A stretch of DNA of 12,074 nt from Eisenbergiella sp963559585 (GTDB taxonomy: Bacteria; Bacillota; Clostridia; Lachnospirales; Lachnospiraceae): contig CAUWLJ010000104.1 in the NCBI GenBank assembly GCA_963559585.1, forward strand, positions 1-12,074, written 5' to 3'. A program made the position numbers and the translations under genes. The notes below the pieces were generated by a model. That model was not told where the DNA came from. It made no database searches and saw only the letters and a list, made by a program, of their open reading frames with translations. Shown here piece by piece: positions 1 through 6,904 of the stretch. The first letter of the stretch is position 1. Every line of letters starts with the position of its first letter.

Positions 1-88
1 GAGTGCCTTGGAAATGTGTGCGCCCCGGCGCACACCCGCGCCGAGCGCGATTGCCGTCAGGCAATACTTACCTTTCGCGCGAGTGCGC
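1..88 (-). other. T-box downstream leader, with two short inverted repeats
   Basis: This is the part of the leftward leader that follows the T-box terminator. No start codon with a ribosome site is visible on the minus strand, so the regulated gene begins beyond the left edge. Two perfect inverted repeats are present: GTGTGCGCC (16-24) with GGCGCACAC (27-35), and ATTGCC (50-55) with GGCAAT (60-65). Neither is followed by a T run in either direction, so neither looks like a terminator. Their role is unknown. Confidence 0.5.
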
Positions 89-129
89 AAAAAAGCCCTC
101 TGCCCGCCTCTACGGCTTGGCAAAGGGCG
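89..129 (-). terminator. T-box regulated intrinsic terminator
   Basis: On the minus strand GCCCTTTGCC and GGCAGAGGGC pair as a G+C-rich stem with one wobble, followed by six T (94 to 89). It follows the T-box motif directly, which is the standard position of the attenuator hairpin competing with the antiterminator. Confidence 0.92.
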
Positions 130-539
130 CTTGTGCGCGGTACCACCTTTGTTTTACCGGGATATTCATACCGCTTCTGTGAAAACGGCATCCGCCTTCC
201 TTTCACAGGAAACGATCCAGCCTCCCGGCCTCCTTGCAACTCCTGTCAGAGTCTCATCCTTTAACGGGGATGAAGCGGGAACGCTTACTGGGGAAGTTGC
301 TGAAAAGGTACGTCAGACCGGCCAGCCGCACTCCGCCGCTTCCTGTCTCCGCTTCCCAGCCCTCCTGTTCTGCCCTCCGACTCCAAAGCTACCTTCCGCA
401 TATCCTGGTTCCGGACAGCCTTCCAGCCGCCTGCCTGCTCTGCATTTTGCGGGCCGTCCTCTCTGGTGAAGGGGTATGCGTACTCCTCTTTTTCTTCATC
501 TTTTGGTGTAATGATATGGACGGCAGAAGCCGTCTGTTT
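89..539 (-). promoter_or_regulatory. T-box riboswitch leader, probable valine specificity
   Basis: This is a tRNA-sensing leader for a gene off the left edge. Uncharged cognate tRNA would bind and favour the antiterminator; otherwise transcription stops at 89-129. Seen on the minus strand: the T-box AAGGTGGTACCGCG (149 to 136), a Stem I with the AGTA of the specifier loop (484-481), the AGAGAG and GCTGGAAGGC motifs, and GAA-G-GTA-G on the 3' side of the loop. CGCAT and ATGCG pair above the loop. By comparison with the GAA-C-UAC arrangement of the tyrS leader, the specifier is GTA (392-390), valine. The UGGU of the T-box matches an A discriminator, which tRNA-Val carries, and argues against glycine, the other frame (GGU). 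The likely target is valS or a valine/branched-chain gene. The T-box call is firm; the amino acid is inference. Confidence 0.93.
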
Positions 540-545
540 TTCTTA

Positions 546-574
546 ACTATAGTAAATGAGAGTTTTTTTGTCAA
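546..574 (-). promoter_or_regulatory. Sigma-A promoter of the T-box leader
   Basis: On the minus strand a perfect TTGACA (574-569) and TATAGT (551-546) are separated by 17 bp. The predicted start near 539 leaves a leader of about 450 nt before the terminator, long for a T-box leader but it holds all the expected parts. Confidence 0.88.
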
Positions 575-663
575 GCGGGAATTTTCCGCATCGGCTTGTA
601 TCCGATAACAGTTCATGCCGATATGAGCCGAGCGCCCGTCTATAACCGTCCACCAAACGGAAA

Positions 664-1152
664 TCAGTAATCAAAGGTTTCCGTTTCCACATGTATGACA
701 GATGCTGGTTTTTCACCTTTATAAGGTTTTCTGATCTCGATCATATTCAAAACGGTGTAGCCTTTCGAGCGGAGAAAACGGATCATATTTTCGTTGTTCG
801 GATGAACAAAATTGTAGACGGTATCCTCCCCCATTGACGCGGCGATCTCTTCGGCTTTATTGAAAAGCATAGAAGCAACGCCTTTTCTTCGATAGTCCTC
901 GCGCACAAAGATATGCTCTATCCATAAGCAGGGCTTATCAATTCTGCATACGATGTAACCCACCAAAGCGCCGCCGTCTTCAACAGCATATACCGGAAAC
1001 CCGGATTTCAAAAAATCGATGATTTCATCCTTTCCTTCTTCAATATCCGGCTGCGCCTCGATGCTTTTAAAGGACTTCAACTGAACCCGAAACGCGGCTG
1101 CCATAGGGGCAACTCTGTCCACATCCGTAACGTTAATCTTTATCAGCTCCAT
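664..1152 (-). CDS. GNAT family N-acetyltransferase
   Basis: This 162-residue protein is predicted to be a soluble acetyl-CoA-dependent N-acetyltransferase of unknown substrate. The acetyl-CoA loop (motif A) is seen as YRRKGVAS (about residues 88-95), preceded by the strand LWIEHIFV, and the C-terminal NENMIRFLRSKGY (120-132) is the usual helix-turn end of the fold. The ATG at 1152 is chosen because GAGGAGG lies 5 nt upstream; an in-frame ATG 11 codons earlier has no ribosome site. The gene lies 95 nt downstream of the NERD gene on the same strand, and the gap has no convincing terminator, so read-through is possible. By eye its base composition is more A+T-rich than its neighbours, which may point to a separate origin. 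The family is secure; the substrate cannot be inferred. Confidence 0.9.
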   Translation of the reverse strand: MELIKINVTDVDRVAPMAAAFRVQLKSFKSIEAQPDIEEGKDEIIDFLKSGFPVYAVEDGGALVGYIVCRIDKPCLWIEHIFVREDYRRKGVASMLFNKAEEIAASMGEDTVYNFVHPNNENMIRFLRSKGYTVLNMIEIRKPYKGEKPASVIHVETETFDY

Positions 1153-1247
1153 GCGTTCCTCCTCAGATTCCGGTTGTTTTGCCATAACGGAGAACGGCTC
1201 ATTCCAGTCTTATTCTTTTTTTATCGGGTAAGCCGTTACTGCCATGT

Positions 1248-1922
1248 TTACTTGAGCAGGGACATGCTGCAGGCCGCTGCCCCTCTTTCCTCTGCACCCC
1301 CGGCCAGCCCTTCATAAATCTCATCTATCACCTGCGGCGCCAGAAACTTATGAGCACAGCGGATCATACCGTATATGGTGTAGGAGAGCTGGCTTAATCG
1401 GATGATCTTCACCCTCTGATCCGACAGTCCTGCGTTTCCCAGCTCGCACCGATCCGAAAAAACGGCCATGGAAAAGAAAGGAAGCCAGTACATATGGGGA
1501 AACTGCCGGCTCAAAGCCTGTCTGCACTGTTCCATGGCTTGTACCGGATTATAGAAATAGTTCTGATAGGAGCTGTAGCTGCCCGAAGCAAGGGTCTGCG
1601 TCCAGTATTCATCCTGAGGCTCCCCCAGGATCAGTCCCTGATAATCCCTGGTCTCCACCAGATAGATCCCCGTCTCGTGGATCAGGAGAACATCTGCCAC
1701 AGCAGGCCCGTTTTCAGACAAATAATGCCAGTTCAGAACAAGCCTGGAATATCCGCCTATCCGATTCAAAATGGCGGCCGCCTCCTCCTGGCATTTCCGC
1801 TCGCCCCCAAAAGCCACATCGTAATAGGAGCTGTGTGAAAGCTTGCTCCGATCCAGCCTGTGGTTTAAATGGATTCGATATAAGTACACGGAAATCAGAA
1901 TCATAAAAAGTACGGTCGCCAT
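1248..1922 (-). CDS. Membrane-anchored NERD-domain protein
   Basis: This is a 224-residue protein with one N-terminal membrane segment (about residues 2-16), then a NERD (nuclease-related) domain. Recognisable parts are GGER near 39-42, ADVLLIHETGIYLVETRDYQG (about 76-96, read as two adjoining motifs) and a Trp at 107. NERD domains resemble the restriction-endonuclease fold and often sit with DNA-processing or signalling domains; the function of single-domain forms is not established. Here the usual IDH is ADV and the usual ETK is ETR, so catalytic activity is doubtful. The start at 1922 has GGGAGG four nt upstream. It begins 11 nt after the SGNH hydrolase stop, so the two are almost surely co-transcribed, suggesting a role at the cell envelope, though this is only guilt by association. 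Confidence 0.8.
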   Translation of the reverse strand: MATVLFMILISVYLYRIHLNHRLDRSKLSHSSYYDVAFGGERKCQEEAAAILNRIGGYSRLVLNWHYLSENGPAVADVLLIHETGIYLVETRDYQGLILGEPQDEYWTQTLASGSYSSYQNYFYNPVQAMEQCRQALSRQFPHMYWLPFFSMAVFSDRCELGNAGLSDQRVKIIRLSQLSYTIYGMIRCAHKFLAPQVIDEIYEGLAGGAEERGAAACSMSLLK

Positions 1923-1933
1923 GAAACCTCCCG

Positions 1934-3184
1934 TCAGCCTCCCATAAAGAGGGTATTTGTCACATAAGCCGCCATTTTCGCCGCCCCGTCCTTGTTGGGG
2001 TGGGTTCCATCGCTGGTATAAACTCCCCCACAGCCCTGCAGATCGATCACAGGAACGCCGTGGGCAGCCGCCACTTCTTTGATACGGCGGTTATAATCTG
2101 CTATGGTATTGCCGTTCTCATTCACCTTGGGAGAACCCTGCTCCAGCAGGGTCATGCAGTAAATCCGGGAGGATGGATAAATGGCCTGCAGCTTCTGAAG
2201 CATCAGCTCATAGCCTTCCGTAAAATCCCAGATATAATGATCCGTCCTGTAGGTGGGCGTCCCTGAAAATTTCCCCAGAGGGATGGAAAATAAGAAATCG
2301 TTGGTTCCCATATAGACCAGAATCACATCAGGAACCGTCCCGTCCGGCGCAATCAGATCGGAAAGCCGCCTGCTGCTGCAGCCTGCGCTGGAATTCTCAC
2401 CGCGGGAATCCCCGCATACCGCGCTGGCGGAATAGGAGCCGTTTACCGCAAGACGCATCCCTGTGTTGTAGAGCACCTGCATCCACCAGGTCTGGGTCAC
2501 ATCCTTCAGATTATTGTCCGCATCCGGGTAATAGCAGGCGTAGCCGCCGGGGATATAGCCCTGATAGGTACTGATGCTGTCTCCCAGAATGGACAGGGAT
2601 TTTCCCTTAAAAAAAGAATCCGGGGCATTGTTCAAAAGGCCCGCTGCAATAAGCTGACCGTTTGACGGCTGCAGGGCCTGCTGCTGGGCGGCGGCCTTCC
2701 CGGCGGCCTCTGCAGCCTGTCTCTGAGCGGCCTGCTGCGCGGCAGCCTGGGCGGCCTGGGCGGTCTGCTGCAGGACAGACTGAGCGGCGGCTTCTGCTTC
2801 CGGCTTCTGGATGGCGGACTGGGAGGGCTGCTGGCGAAGCGCCATCTGAGCCATTACCTCAGCCTGCTTCTGACGCAGTATCTGAACCGACTGCTGAGCC
2901 TGATCGAGAAGCGCCTGAGGCATATTCTGCCCAATCAGAGACTGCTGGTACTCCAGCATCCGGGCCAGCTCCTCATTCAGCTGCCGGGCATAGGCGGCAA
3001 GCTCCTCATCATCCATCGCTGCACTGCTCACAGCTTCTGCCTGCAGCGGCATCGTCCCGGGCAAAGCTGCATTCACGGTTACCGCCGGAAACGGTACCGC
3101 CAGCCCGAGCATACAGCAGACCGCCAGGATCCGGCGAAACATACGCCCTGCCTTTTTCCCTCTCTTATCCTTATAATACACCAT
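1934..3184 (-). CDS. Secreted SGNH/GDSL-type hydrolase with Gln/Ala-rich helical stalk
   Basis: This is a 416-residue exported protein. Residues 1-39 form a signal peptide (basic start, hydrophobic core about 18-33, likely cleavage after VNA). Residues 58-170 are rich in Gln and Ala, predicted to be helical or coiled-coil, with no conserved motifs. The C-terminal half is an SGNH hydrolase: block I GDSIS with nucleophile Ser203, an NG at 248-249 in the block II region, GTND (293-296) and DGTHPN with Asp392 and His395. Such enzymes are esterases or lipases, often acting on acetylated cell-wall or capsule sugars; the substrate here is unknown. The start at 3184 has GGAGG four nt upstream; the longer open frame to 3280 has no ribosome site. 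The NERD gene follows within 11 nt. The stalk may reach through the wall or bind a partner, which is inference. Confidence 0.88.
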   Translation of the reverse strand: MVYYKDKRGKKAGRMFRRILAVCCMLGLAVPFPAVTVNAALPGTMPLQAEAVSSAAMDDEELAAYARQLNEELARMLEYQQSLIGQNMPQALLDQAQQSVQILRQKQAEVMAQMALRQQPSQSAIQKPEAEAAAQSVLQQTAQAAQAAAQQAAQRQAAEAAGKAAAQQQALQPSNGQLIAAGLLNNAPDSFFKGKSLSILGDSISTYQGYIPGGYACYYPDADNNLKDVTQTWWMQVLYNTGMRLAVNGSYSASAVCGDSRGENSSAGCSSRRLSDLIAPDGTVPDVILVYMGTNDFLFSIPLGKFSGTPTYRTDHYIWDFTEGYELMLQKLQAIYPSSRIYCMTLLEQGSPKVNENGNTIADYNRRIKEVAAAHGVPVIDLQGCGGVYTSDGTHPNKDGAAKMAAYVTNTLFMGG

Positions 3185-3327
3185 CATTCCTCCTTGTATC
3201 CTTCTGCGGCTGCCCTTCTTCCCATTCCTGTTCACCAAAAAGCCATAGCAAACAGGATTCTGTCTGCCGCTTCTGCACATTTCCCGGCTGAAATACGTTT
3301 TGTGCTTATATGCCGGGTATCTTCTTC

Positions 3328-3356
3328 ATTGTGCATAGGCGTGGGCAGAATGTCAA
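3328..3356 (-). promoter_or_regulatory. Probable promoter of the SGNH hydrolase-NERD operon
   Basis: On the minus strand TTGACA (3356-3351) is followed after 17 bp by CACAAT (3333-3328), 4 of 6 matches to the -10 consensus. It lies about 145 nt upstream of the hydrolase start. The -35 is perfect and the -10 is imperfect. Confidence 0.6.
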
Positions 3357-3375
3357 GCATAAACTTTCCGCCTGA

Positions 3376-3404
3376 TTGACAGTATCCGCTTTTCATGCTA
3401 TCTT
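3376..3404 (+). promoter_or_regulatory. Promoter of the HAAS-padR operon
   Basis: TTGACA (3376-3381) and TATCTT (3399-3404) are separated by 17 bp, about 70 nt upstream of the start at 3475. It diverges from the hydrolase promoter, with the two -35 boxes 19 bp apart, so one bound regulator (for example the PadR encoded here) could affect both. That link is inference. Confidence 0.7.
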
Positions 3405-3474
3405 TTAAACATCACTATTGTCTTTTTATCAGTAGTTTCTTAAGATTAAAAGGGATCACAAAGGAGGGTATACG

Positions 3475-4248
3475 ATGAACCGGGAGATTTATATACGGCA
3501 ATTTTCCCGTCTTATCCATTGGTATCTGCCAGAGCACGAGGCGGAAGATGTGATTTCTGATTACAAAGAGTTTTTTGTCCAGGATGCCCCAGACAGGGAG
3601 GAAGAATTGGCCCATAAGCTGGGATCCCCTCTCCATGCTGTCCAGGCTCTGGCCGAACCGAAGGAATACCGCCGCTGGCTGGCCGTTTTCAGCATTCTTC
3701 TCCTCTGTCTGCTTCTGCCTGAAATCATGCTGCTCATGCCGTCTCTGCTCACTGCTTCCAGCATCCCCTCATTCCTTTTGCTTCTGTGTCCAATGGTTCT
3801 GGCCATGTTCTTTTTCCGTCCCGGCAGGACACGGCCCAAAGCTGACCGCCCGGCCTTTCCGCGAAAACTGGCCGCCGCTCTCCTGAGCCTGCTCCTTATG
3901 TCCTTCGTTTTCTGCGCCGCGCTGGCCGGAATGGCTATGGGGGGCTGTTCCTTCCTGTCTCCGGCAGATTATGGCACCCTTTCCAGATGGATTCTCTGCC
4001 TGTGGGGCAGCGCAGCCGCGATTCTTGGAACGGCAGGACTGATCCAGGCACGTGTTTCAAGCTATCGATGGCGCTCCCTTTATATACTAAGCCTGACCGT
4101 ACTGGCGGAGGCTCTTTTTCTCACGCAAATCCTGTGCAGCCTCAGCCTGGACGCCTCTTTCTTTGAAAACATGTGGCCCTCATACGCCTTTTCCATCAGC
4201 TTCACCGGCATCGCCGGACTGGCCGGAACGGGGGCTGGACTATGTTAA
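3475..4248 (+). CDS. HAAS/DUF1700-family membrane protein
   Basis: This is a 257-residue protein. Residues 1-65 match the HAAS (DUF1700) alpha-helical module: WYLPEHEAEDVISDYKEFF followed by EEELAHKLGSP, the usual pattern of a short helix, an acidic di-helix and a final LGSP turn. About six hydrophobic segments follow (roughly 69-88, 96-114, 132-156, 170-190, 200-222, 238-256), so it should be an integral membrane protein with a cytoplasmic N-terminal sensor module. HAAS modules are commonly paired with PadR regulators, and here the padR start codon lies inside the end of this gene (ATGTTAA overlap). It probably signals with, or is regulated by, that PadR protein; the stimulus is unknown. The start has AAGGAGGG a few nt upstream. 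Confidence 0.85.
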   Translation: MNREIYIRQFSRLIHWYLPEHEAEDVISDYKEFFVQDAPDREEELAHKLGSPLHAVQALAEPKEYRRWLAVFSILLLCLLLPEIMLLMPSLLTASSIPSFLLLLCPMVLAMFFFRPGRTRPKADRPAFPRKLAAALLSLLLMSFVFCAALAGMAMGGCSFLSPADYGTLSRWILCLWGSAAAILGTAGLIQARVSSYRWRSLYILSLTVLAEALFLTQILCSLSLDASFFENMWPSYAFSISFTGIAGLAGTGAGLC

Positions 4249-4544
4249 AAAAGGATCTGATCCAGCTCAGCCTCCTTCACCTGCTTCAGACAGAGGATTT
4301 ATATGGCTACGAAATCCTGCGCCGCGTCCATAGAAGCTTTCCCGATACGCAGGAGAGCGCCGTTTATGCCCTGCTGCGCGGTCTTTGCAGAGAAGGCTTC
4401 ACTGAGCAGTACCGTGGAAATTCCTCCGGCGGGCCGCAGCGGAAATATTACCGCCTCACAGCCGCAGGCTGCGCCAGGTATCAGGAGCTTCTTATGGAAT
4501 GGCGGCGCCTGCGTAATGCCCTTGACTGCCTGGGAATCCGATAG
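4242..4544 (+). CDS. PadR-family transcriptional regulator
   Basis: This is a 100-residue winged-helix regulator. Residues 5-75 hold the PadR DNA-binding fold: LIQLSLLHLLQTEDLYGYEI, then SAVYALLRGLCREGF and the wing ending in RKYYRLTAAG. The length is typical of short PadR proteins (subfamily 2) that dimerise by a C-terminal helix (about 78-95). The ATG overlaps the TAA of the HAAS gene, so translation is probably coupled. The usual order in many Firmicutes is padR first and the HAAS gene second; here it is reversed. Likely targets are its own operon promoter and perhaps the divergent hydrolase promoter, by analogy with PadR autoregulation. The family is secure; the ligand is unknown. Confidence 0.92.
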   Translation: MLKKDLIQLSLLHLLQTEDLYGYEILRRVHRSFPDTQESAVYALLRGLCREGFTEQYRGNSSGGPQRKYYRLTAAGCARYQELLMEWRRLRNALDCLGIR

Positions 4545-4557
4545 CGCAATCCTGTTT

Positions 4558-5187
4558 TCAGTCCCCCTTCCGTCCCTTTTCCTTTCCTTTTCCCAGTGCC
4601 CCGCTGTAAGCATCCAGAAGCTTTTCGATCATCAGCTGCTTCACATACACATCAAAGCTGAGCATACAGATGAAAGAGAAAAACTGTAAGAATTCCCGCG
4701 CTTCTTCCTCCTGCTCCGAAAATGTGCCGCCGGCGCGGGTGAACTTTTCCACCACGTCTTTTTTCAGGCTCTCCACCTGCTCCCTTTCCAGACTGAACAC
4801 CTGGTTGTAAATATCCTCCAGGCTCAGTCCATCCTGGGTCTTAAAATATTTTTCCGTAATAGGCTGAAGGATCGTCTGAATATCATTGATGGACATAATC
4901 CCTTTATAATAATAAATGAAAATCAGAATCAGCACATGCTCTCTGGAATACTTCTTCCTGACCGGGGGCGGAAGAAGGTTGTTTTTGGTATAATTATTAA
5001 TCATGGTTTTGGTCAGGATCTTATCCGATTCCGGATGGCGGGTGCTGTTCTTCAGCCTGTCGCCCATCAGCGTGGTGACCTGATCCATATACAAATCTAT
5101 GTTCGGAATATCCTCCGGCCTGATATAATCGATCCGATCCAGGCTTTCCATAATACTGCTTAACAGGTCTTCTATTGAAATTGTCAT
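4558..5187 (-). CDS. DUF1836 domain-containing protein (probable MerR-like DNA-binding)
   Basis: This is a 209-residue soluble protein of the DUF1836 family, widespread in clostridia and of unproven function. The conserved part is about residues 55-110, with ILTKTMINNYTKNNLLPPP and then KKYSREHVLILIFIYYYKG: a helix-turn-helix-like segment whose NYxKxxLLPPP resembles the recognition-helix/wing transition of MerR regulators. The C-terminus is highly basic (GKGKEKGRKGD). It begins at 5187 behind AGGAGG and GGA purine runs. It converges with padR, their stop codons being 13 nt apart, with no clear terminator between them. A regulatory role is inference from the fold. Confidence 0.85.
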   Translation of the reverse strand: MTISIEDLLSSIMESLDRIDYIRPEDIPNIDLYMDQVTTLMGDRLKNSTRHPESDKILTKTMINNYTKNNLLPPPVRKKYSREHVLILIFIYYYKGIMSINDIQTILQPITEKYFKTQDGLSLEDIYNQVFSLEREQVESLKKDVVEKFTRAGGTFSEQEEEAREFLQFFSFICMLSFDVYVKQLMIEKLLDAYSGALGKGKEKGRKGD

Positions 5188-5264
5188 ATTCCTTTTCCTC
5201 CTGTGTCAGACCCTGCATCCTTGATGAGGCAAATGGCCTGTCTGCATCTGTCCTTTTATTCTTC

Positions 5265-5293
5265 ATTATATAGTATTAAAAACTACATGGCAA
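5265..5293 (-). promoter_or_regulatory. Promoter of the DUF1836 gene
   Basis: On the minus strand TTGCCA (5293-5288) and a perfect TATAAT (5270-5265) are separated by 17 bp, about 80 nt upstream of the start at 5187. Confidence 0.8.
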
Positions 5294-5312
5294 GCCTGAT
5301 TCTCATTTCAAT

Positions 5313-5341
5313 TTGTCTTTACTTTAAAACTTTAGTATGGT
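5313..5341 (+). promoter_or_regulatory. Probable promoter of the yerC-like gene
   Basis: TTGTCT (5313-5318) and TATGGT (5336-5341) are separated by 17 bp and diverge from the DUF1836 promoter. The implied leader of about 150 nt contains a perfect hairpin GGATTCTG/CAGAATCC (5413-5431) and another GCCGCC/GGCGGC (5464-5477) just before the ribosome site. Confidence 0.55.
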
Positions 5342-5494
5342 AAAATTCCAATAGAAAAAGGCGGCCGCTGCCCTGGGGGAAAGGATATGCAGGCCGCTGT
5401 ATGCAGTATTGCGGATTCTGATACAGAATCCAAATAAAGGGCATGGCACCCGGTCAAACAAACGCCGCCCCGGCGGCAGATTGTGAGGAAAGTA

Positions 5495-5797
5495 ATGAAT
5501 AAAAAAATCAGGACAGAGGCTGTGAATCACCTTTTTGATGCCATTCTCAGCCTGGAAAACAAGGATGAATGCTACAGCTTCTTTGAGGATCTGTGCACCG
5601 TAAACGAGCTGCTCTCTCTCTCCCAGCGTTTCGAGGTTGCTGCCATGCTGAGAGATCACAGGACCTATCTGGACATTGCGGACAAGACCGGAGCTTCCAC
5701 AGCCACCATCAGCCGCGTCAATCGTTCCCTGAATTACGGAAATGACGGTTATGAGATGGTGTTCACGCGCATGGAGCCGGAGGATGAACCCGGCTGA
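5495..5797 (+). CDS. YerC/YecD-type TrpR-family regulator
   Basis: This 100-residue protein is of the TrpR superfamily, YerC/YecD branch, a short DNA-binding protein common in Firmicutes. The core runs from LFDAILSLENKDECYSFFED (about 13-32) through SLSQRFEVAAML to the helix-turn-helix IADKTGASTATISRVNRSL (61-79), in which the STATISRVNRSL recognition helix is typical. The ligand and targets of this branch are not established, and tryptophan should not be assumed. The ATG at 5495 follows GAGGA at a normal distance; a GTG four codons earlier also reads in frame but has no ribosome site. It faces hisA convergently. The family call is strong. Confidence 0.92.
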   Translation: MNKKIRTEAVNHLFDAILSLENKDECYSFFEDLCTVNELLSLSQRFEVAAMLRDHRTYLDIADKTGASTATISRVNRSLNYGNDGYEMVFTRMEPEDEPG

Positions 5798-5928
5798 GAA
5801 CGGATCCGGCTCCGCCGGCATCCCGGAGCGTGTCTGAGGCTTCCCCCTGCCATTTTTTCTGTTGGCAGAAGCAGGCCAGGGAGAGGATCAGCTCCGGGAA
5901 AGAACCGGAGCCGGGTAACCCCGCTGCT
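5798..5928. other. Intergenic region between convergent yerC-like gene and hisA
   Basis: This G+C-rich stretch holds several short inverted repeats: GCTCCG...CGGAGC near 5811-5829, CTGCCA...TGGCAG near 5848-5870, and GCTCCGG...CCGGAGC near 5891-5911. One or more probably ends transcription of the two convergent genes, but none is followed by a clear T run, so no single terminator can be named. Confidence 0.4.
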
Positions 5929-6711
5929 TTACAGCTCCTCGTTTGCGTAAGCCATCACCTTCTCAAATTCCAGGCTTCCGCCATACAGATCCAGAGCGCT
6001 TCCCACCGTAATGTGAATCTTATTCCGGCTCAGCTCCTTGATGGAGCGTATATCCTCCAGAGAACGGATGCCGCCCGCATAGGTAATGGGAATCCGGTTC
6101 CAGCGGCCCAGAAGAGCCACAAGCTCCTTCTCGATCCCGCAGCGCTTTCCCTCCACATCCACGGCATGAATCAGAAATTCATCACAAAAAGAAGCCAGCA
6201 TATCCAGCACATCCTCGTTCAGGCTGACGCGGGTATATTTCTGCCAGCGGTCGGTCACGATATAGTAAGCCCCGTCCTTCTTTCTGCAGCTTAAATCCAG
6301 CACCAGCTTCTTCTTTCCCACCGCTTCCAGCAGATTGTTCAGATGCTCATAGGAGATGGTTCCGTCCCGGAACACATAGGAGGTAACGATCACATGGGAG
6401 GCTCCGGCATCCAGATATTCCTCCGCATTCTCCGCCGTGATGCTCCCGCCCACCTGCAGTCCGCCGGGAAAGGCCCGCAGCGCCCTGACGGCCTGCTCCT
6501 TCGTCTGCTCGTAGAACGGGCTGTTTTTGCTGTTCAGAAGAATCACATGGCCGTTTTTCAATCCCTTTTCTTCAAAAAGGCGGGCATACCAGGCGGAATC
6601 CTTCTCGGAGACGAAATTCTCCTGCGCCCAGTCCGAGGTGTCGGCCACACTGCCGCCCACCAGCTGCTTCACCTTTCCATTATGAATATCAATACATGGT
6701 CGAAATTCCAT
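5929..6711 (-). CDS. hisA: HisA-type isomerase, eukaryote-like form (ProFAR isomerase)
   Basis: This 260-residue (beta/alpha)8 enzyme is predicted to convert ProFAR to PRFAR, the fourth step of histidine synthesis. Its start MEFRPCIDIHNGKVKQ and its overall length match the HisA/HIS6 form of fungi and plants rather than the usual bacterial HisA; this form also occurs in clostridia. The catalytic acids are probably Asp8 (CIDIH) and Asp139 (VLDLSC); the two phosphate sites are GGS (88-90) and the YAGGIRS / VGSALDLYGG segments (211-217, 236-245). The start is preceded by GAGGA. No other his gene is adjacent, so here it stands alone between unrelated genes. The enzyme class is well supported; a related promiscuous isomerase cannot be excluded from sequence alone. 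Confidence 0.9.
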   Translation of the reverse strand: MEFRPCIDIHNGKVKQLVGGSVADTSDWAQENFVSEKDSAWYARLFEEKGLKNGHVILLNSKNSPFYEQTKEQAVRALRAFPGGLQVGGSITAENAEEYLDAGASHVIVTSYVFRDGTISYEHLNNLLEAVGKKKLVLDLSCRKKDGAYYIVTDRWQKYTRVSLNEDVLDMLASFCDEFLIHAVDVEGKRCGIEKELVALLGRWNRIPITYAGGIRSLEDIRSIKELSRNKIHITVGSALDLYGGSLEFEKVMAYANEEL

Positions 6712-6904
6712 ATTTCCTCACATTCTGCCGCAGCGGCGGCACAACCTTCATCACATAAAAATCACATACATTTTACAGCTTTTTTCATTCTGCTCATCCG
6801 CTTTGTATAAAAAAAACCTGCAGGGCCATAATAAACTCGAACAATGCTTTTGTTCACGGGCCGTTTTGTCAAAAGCCCGATCAAAGACCAAAGGAGAGAG
6901 GCAT
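6712..6904. other. Divergent intergenic region, hisA / lipoprotein
   Basis: This A+T-rich region must hold two divergent promoters. For the lipoprotein a TATAAA at about 6805 is the best -10 candidate, with only a weak TTCATT upstream. For hisA a TTGACA on the minus strand (6872-6867) has no good -10. A short inverted repeat GAACAA/TTGTTC (about 6839-6855) lies upstream of the lipoprotein. None of these is secure. Confidence 0.3.

Noticed and set aside
8..608. Plus-strand open frames over the T-box leader
   Set aside because: They overlap a leader that reads on the other strand, lack ribosome sites and match no family.
2680..2840. Tandem DNA repeat in the Gln/Ala-rich region
   Set aside because: The repetition is of amino acid composition with varied codons; no exact DNA unit repeats in tandem.
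2662..3291. A 209-residue Ala/Pro/Arg-rich plus-strand frame
   Set aside because: It is antisense to the Gln/Ala-rich stalk of the hydrolase, whose biased codons keep the other strand open.
5819..5832. CCGGAGCGT near the yerC-like gene as a third copy of the element
   Set aside because: Only the nine-base loop sequence is shared; no flanking stems or ribosome-site end are present.
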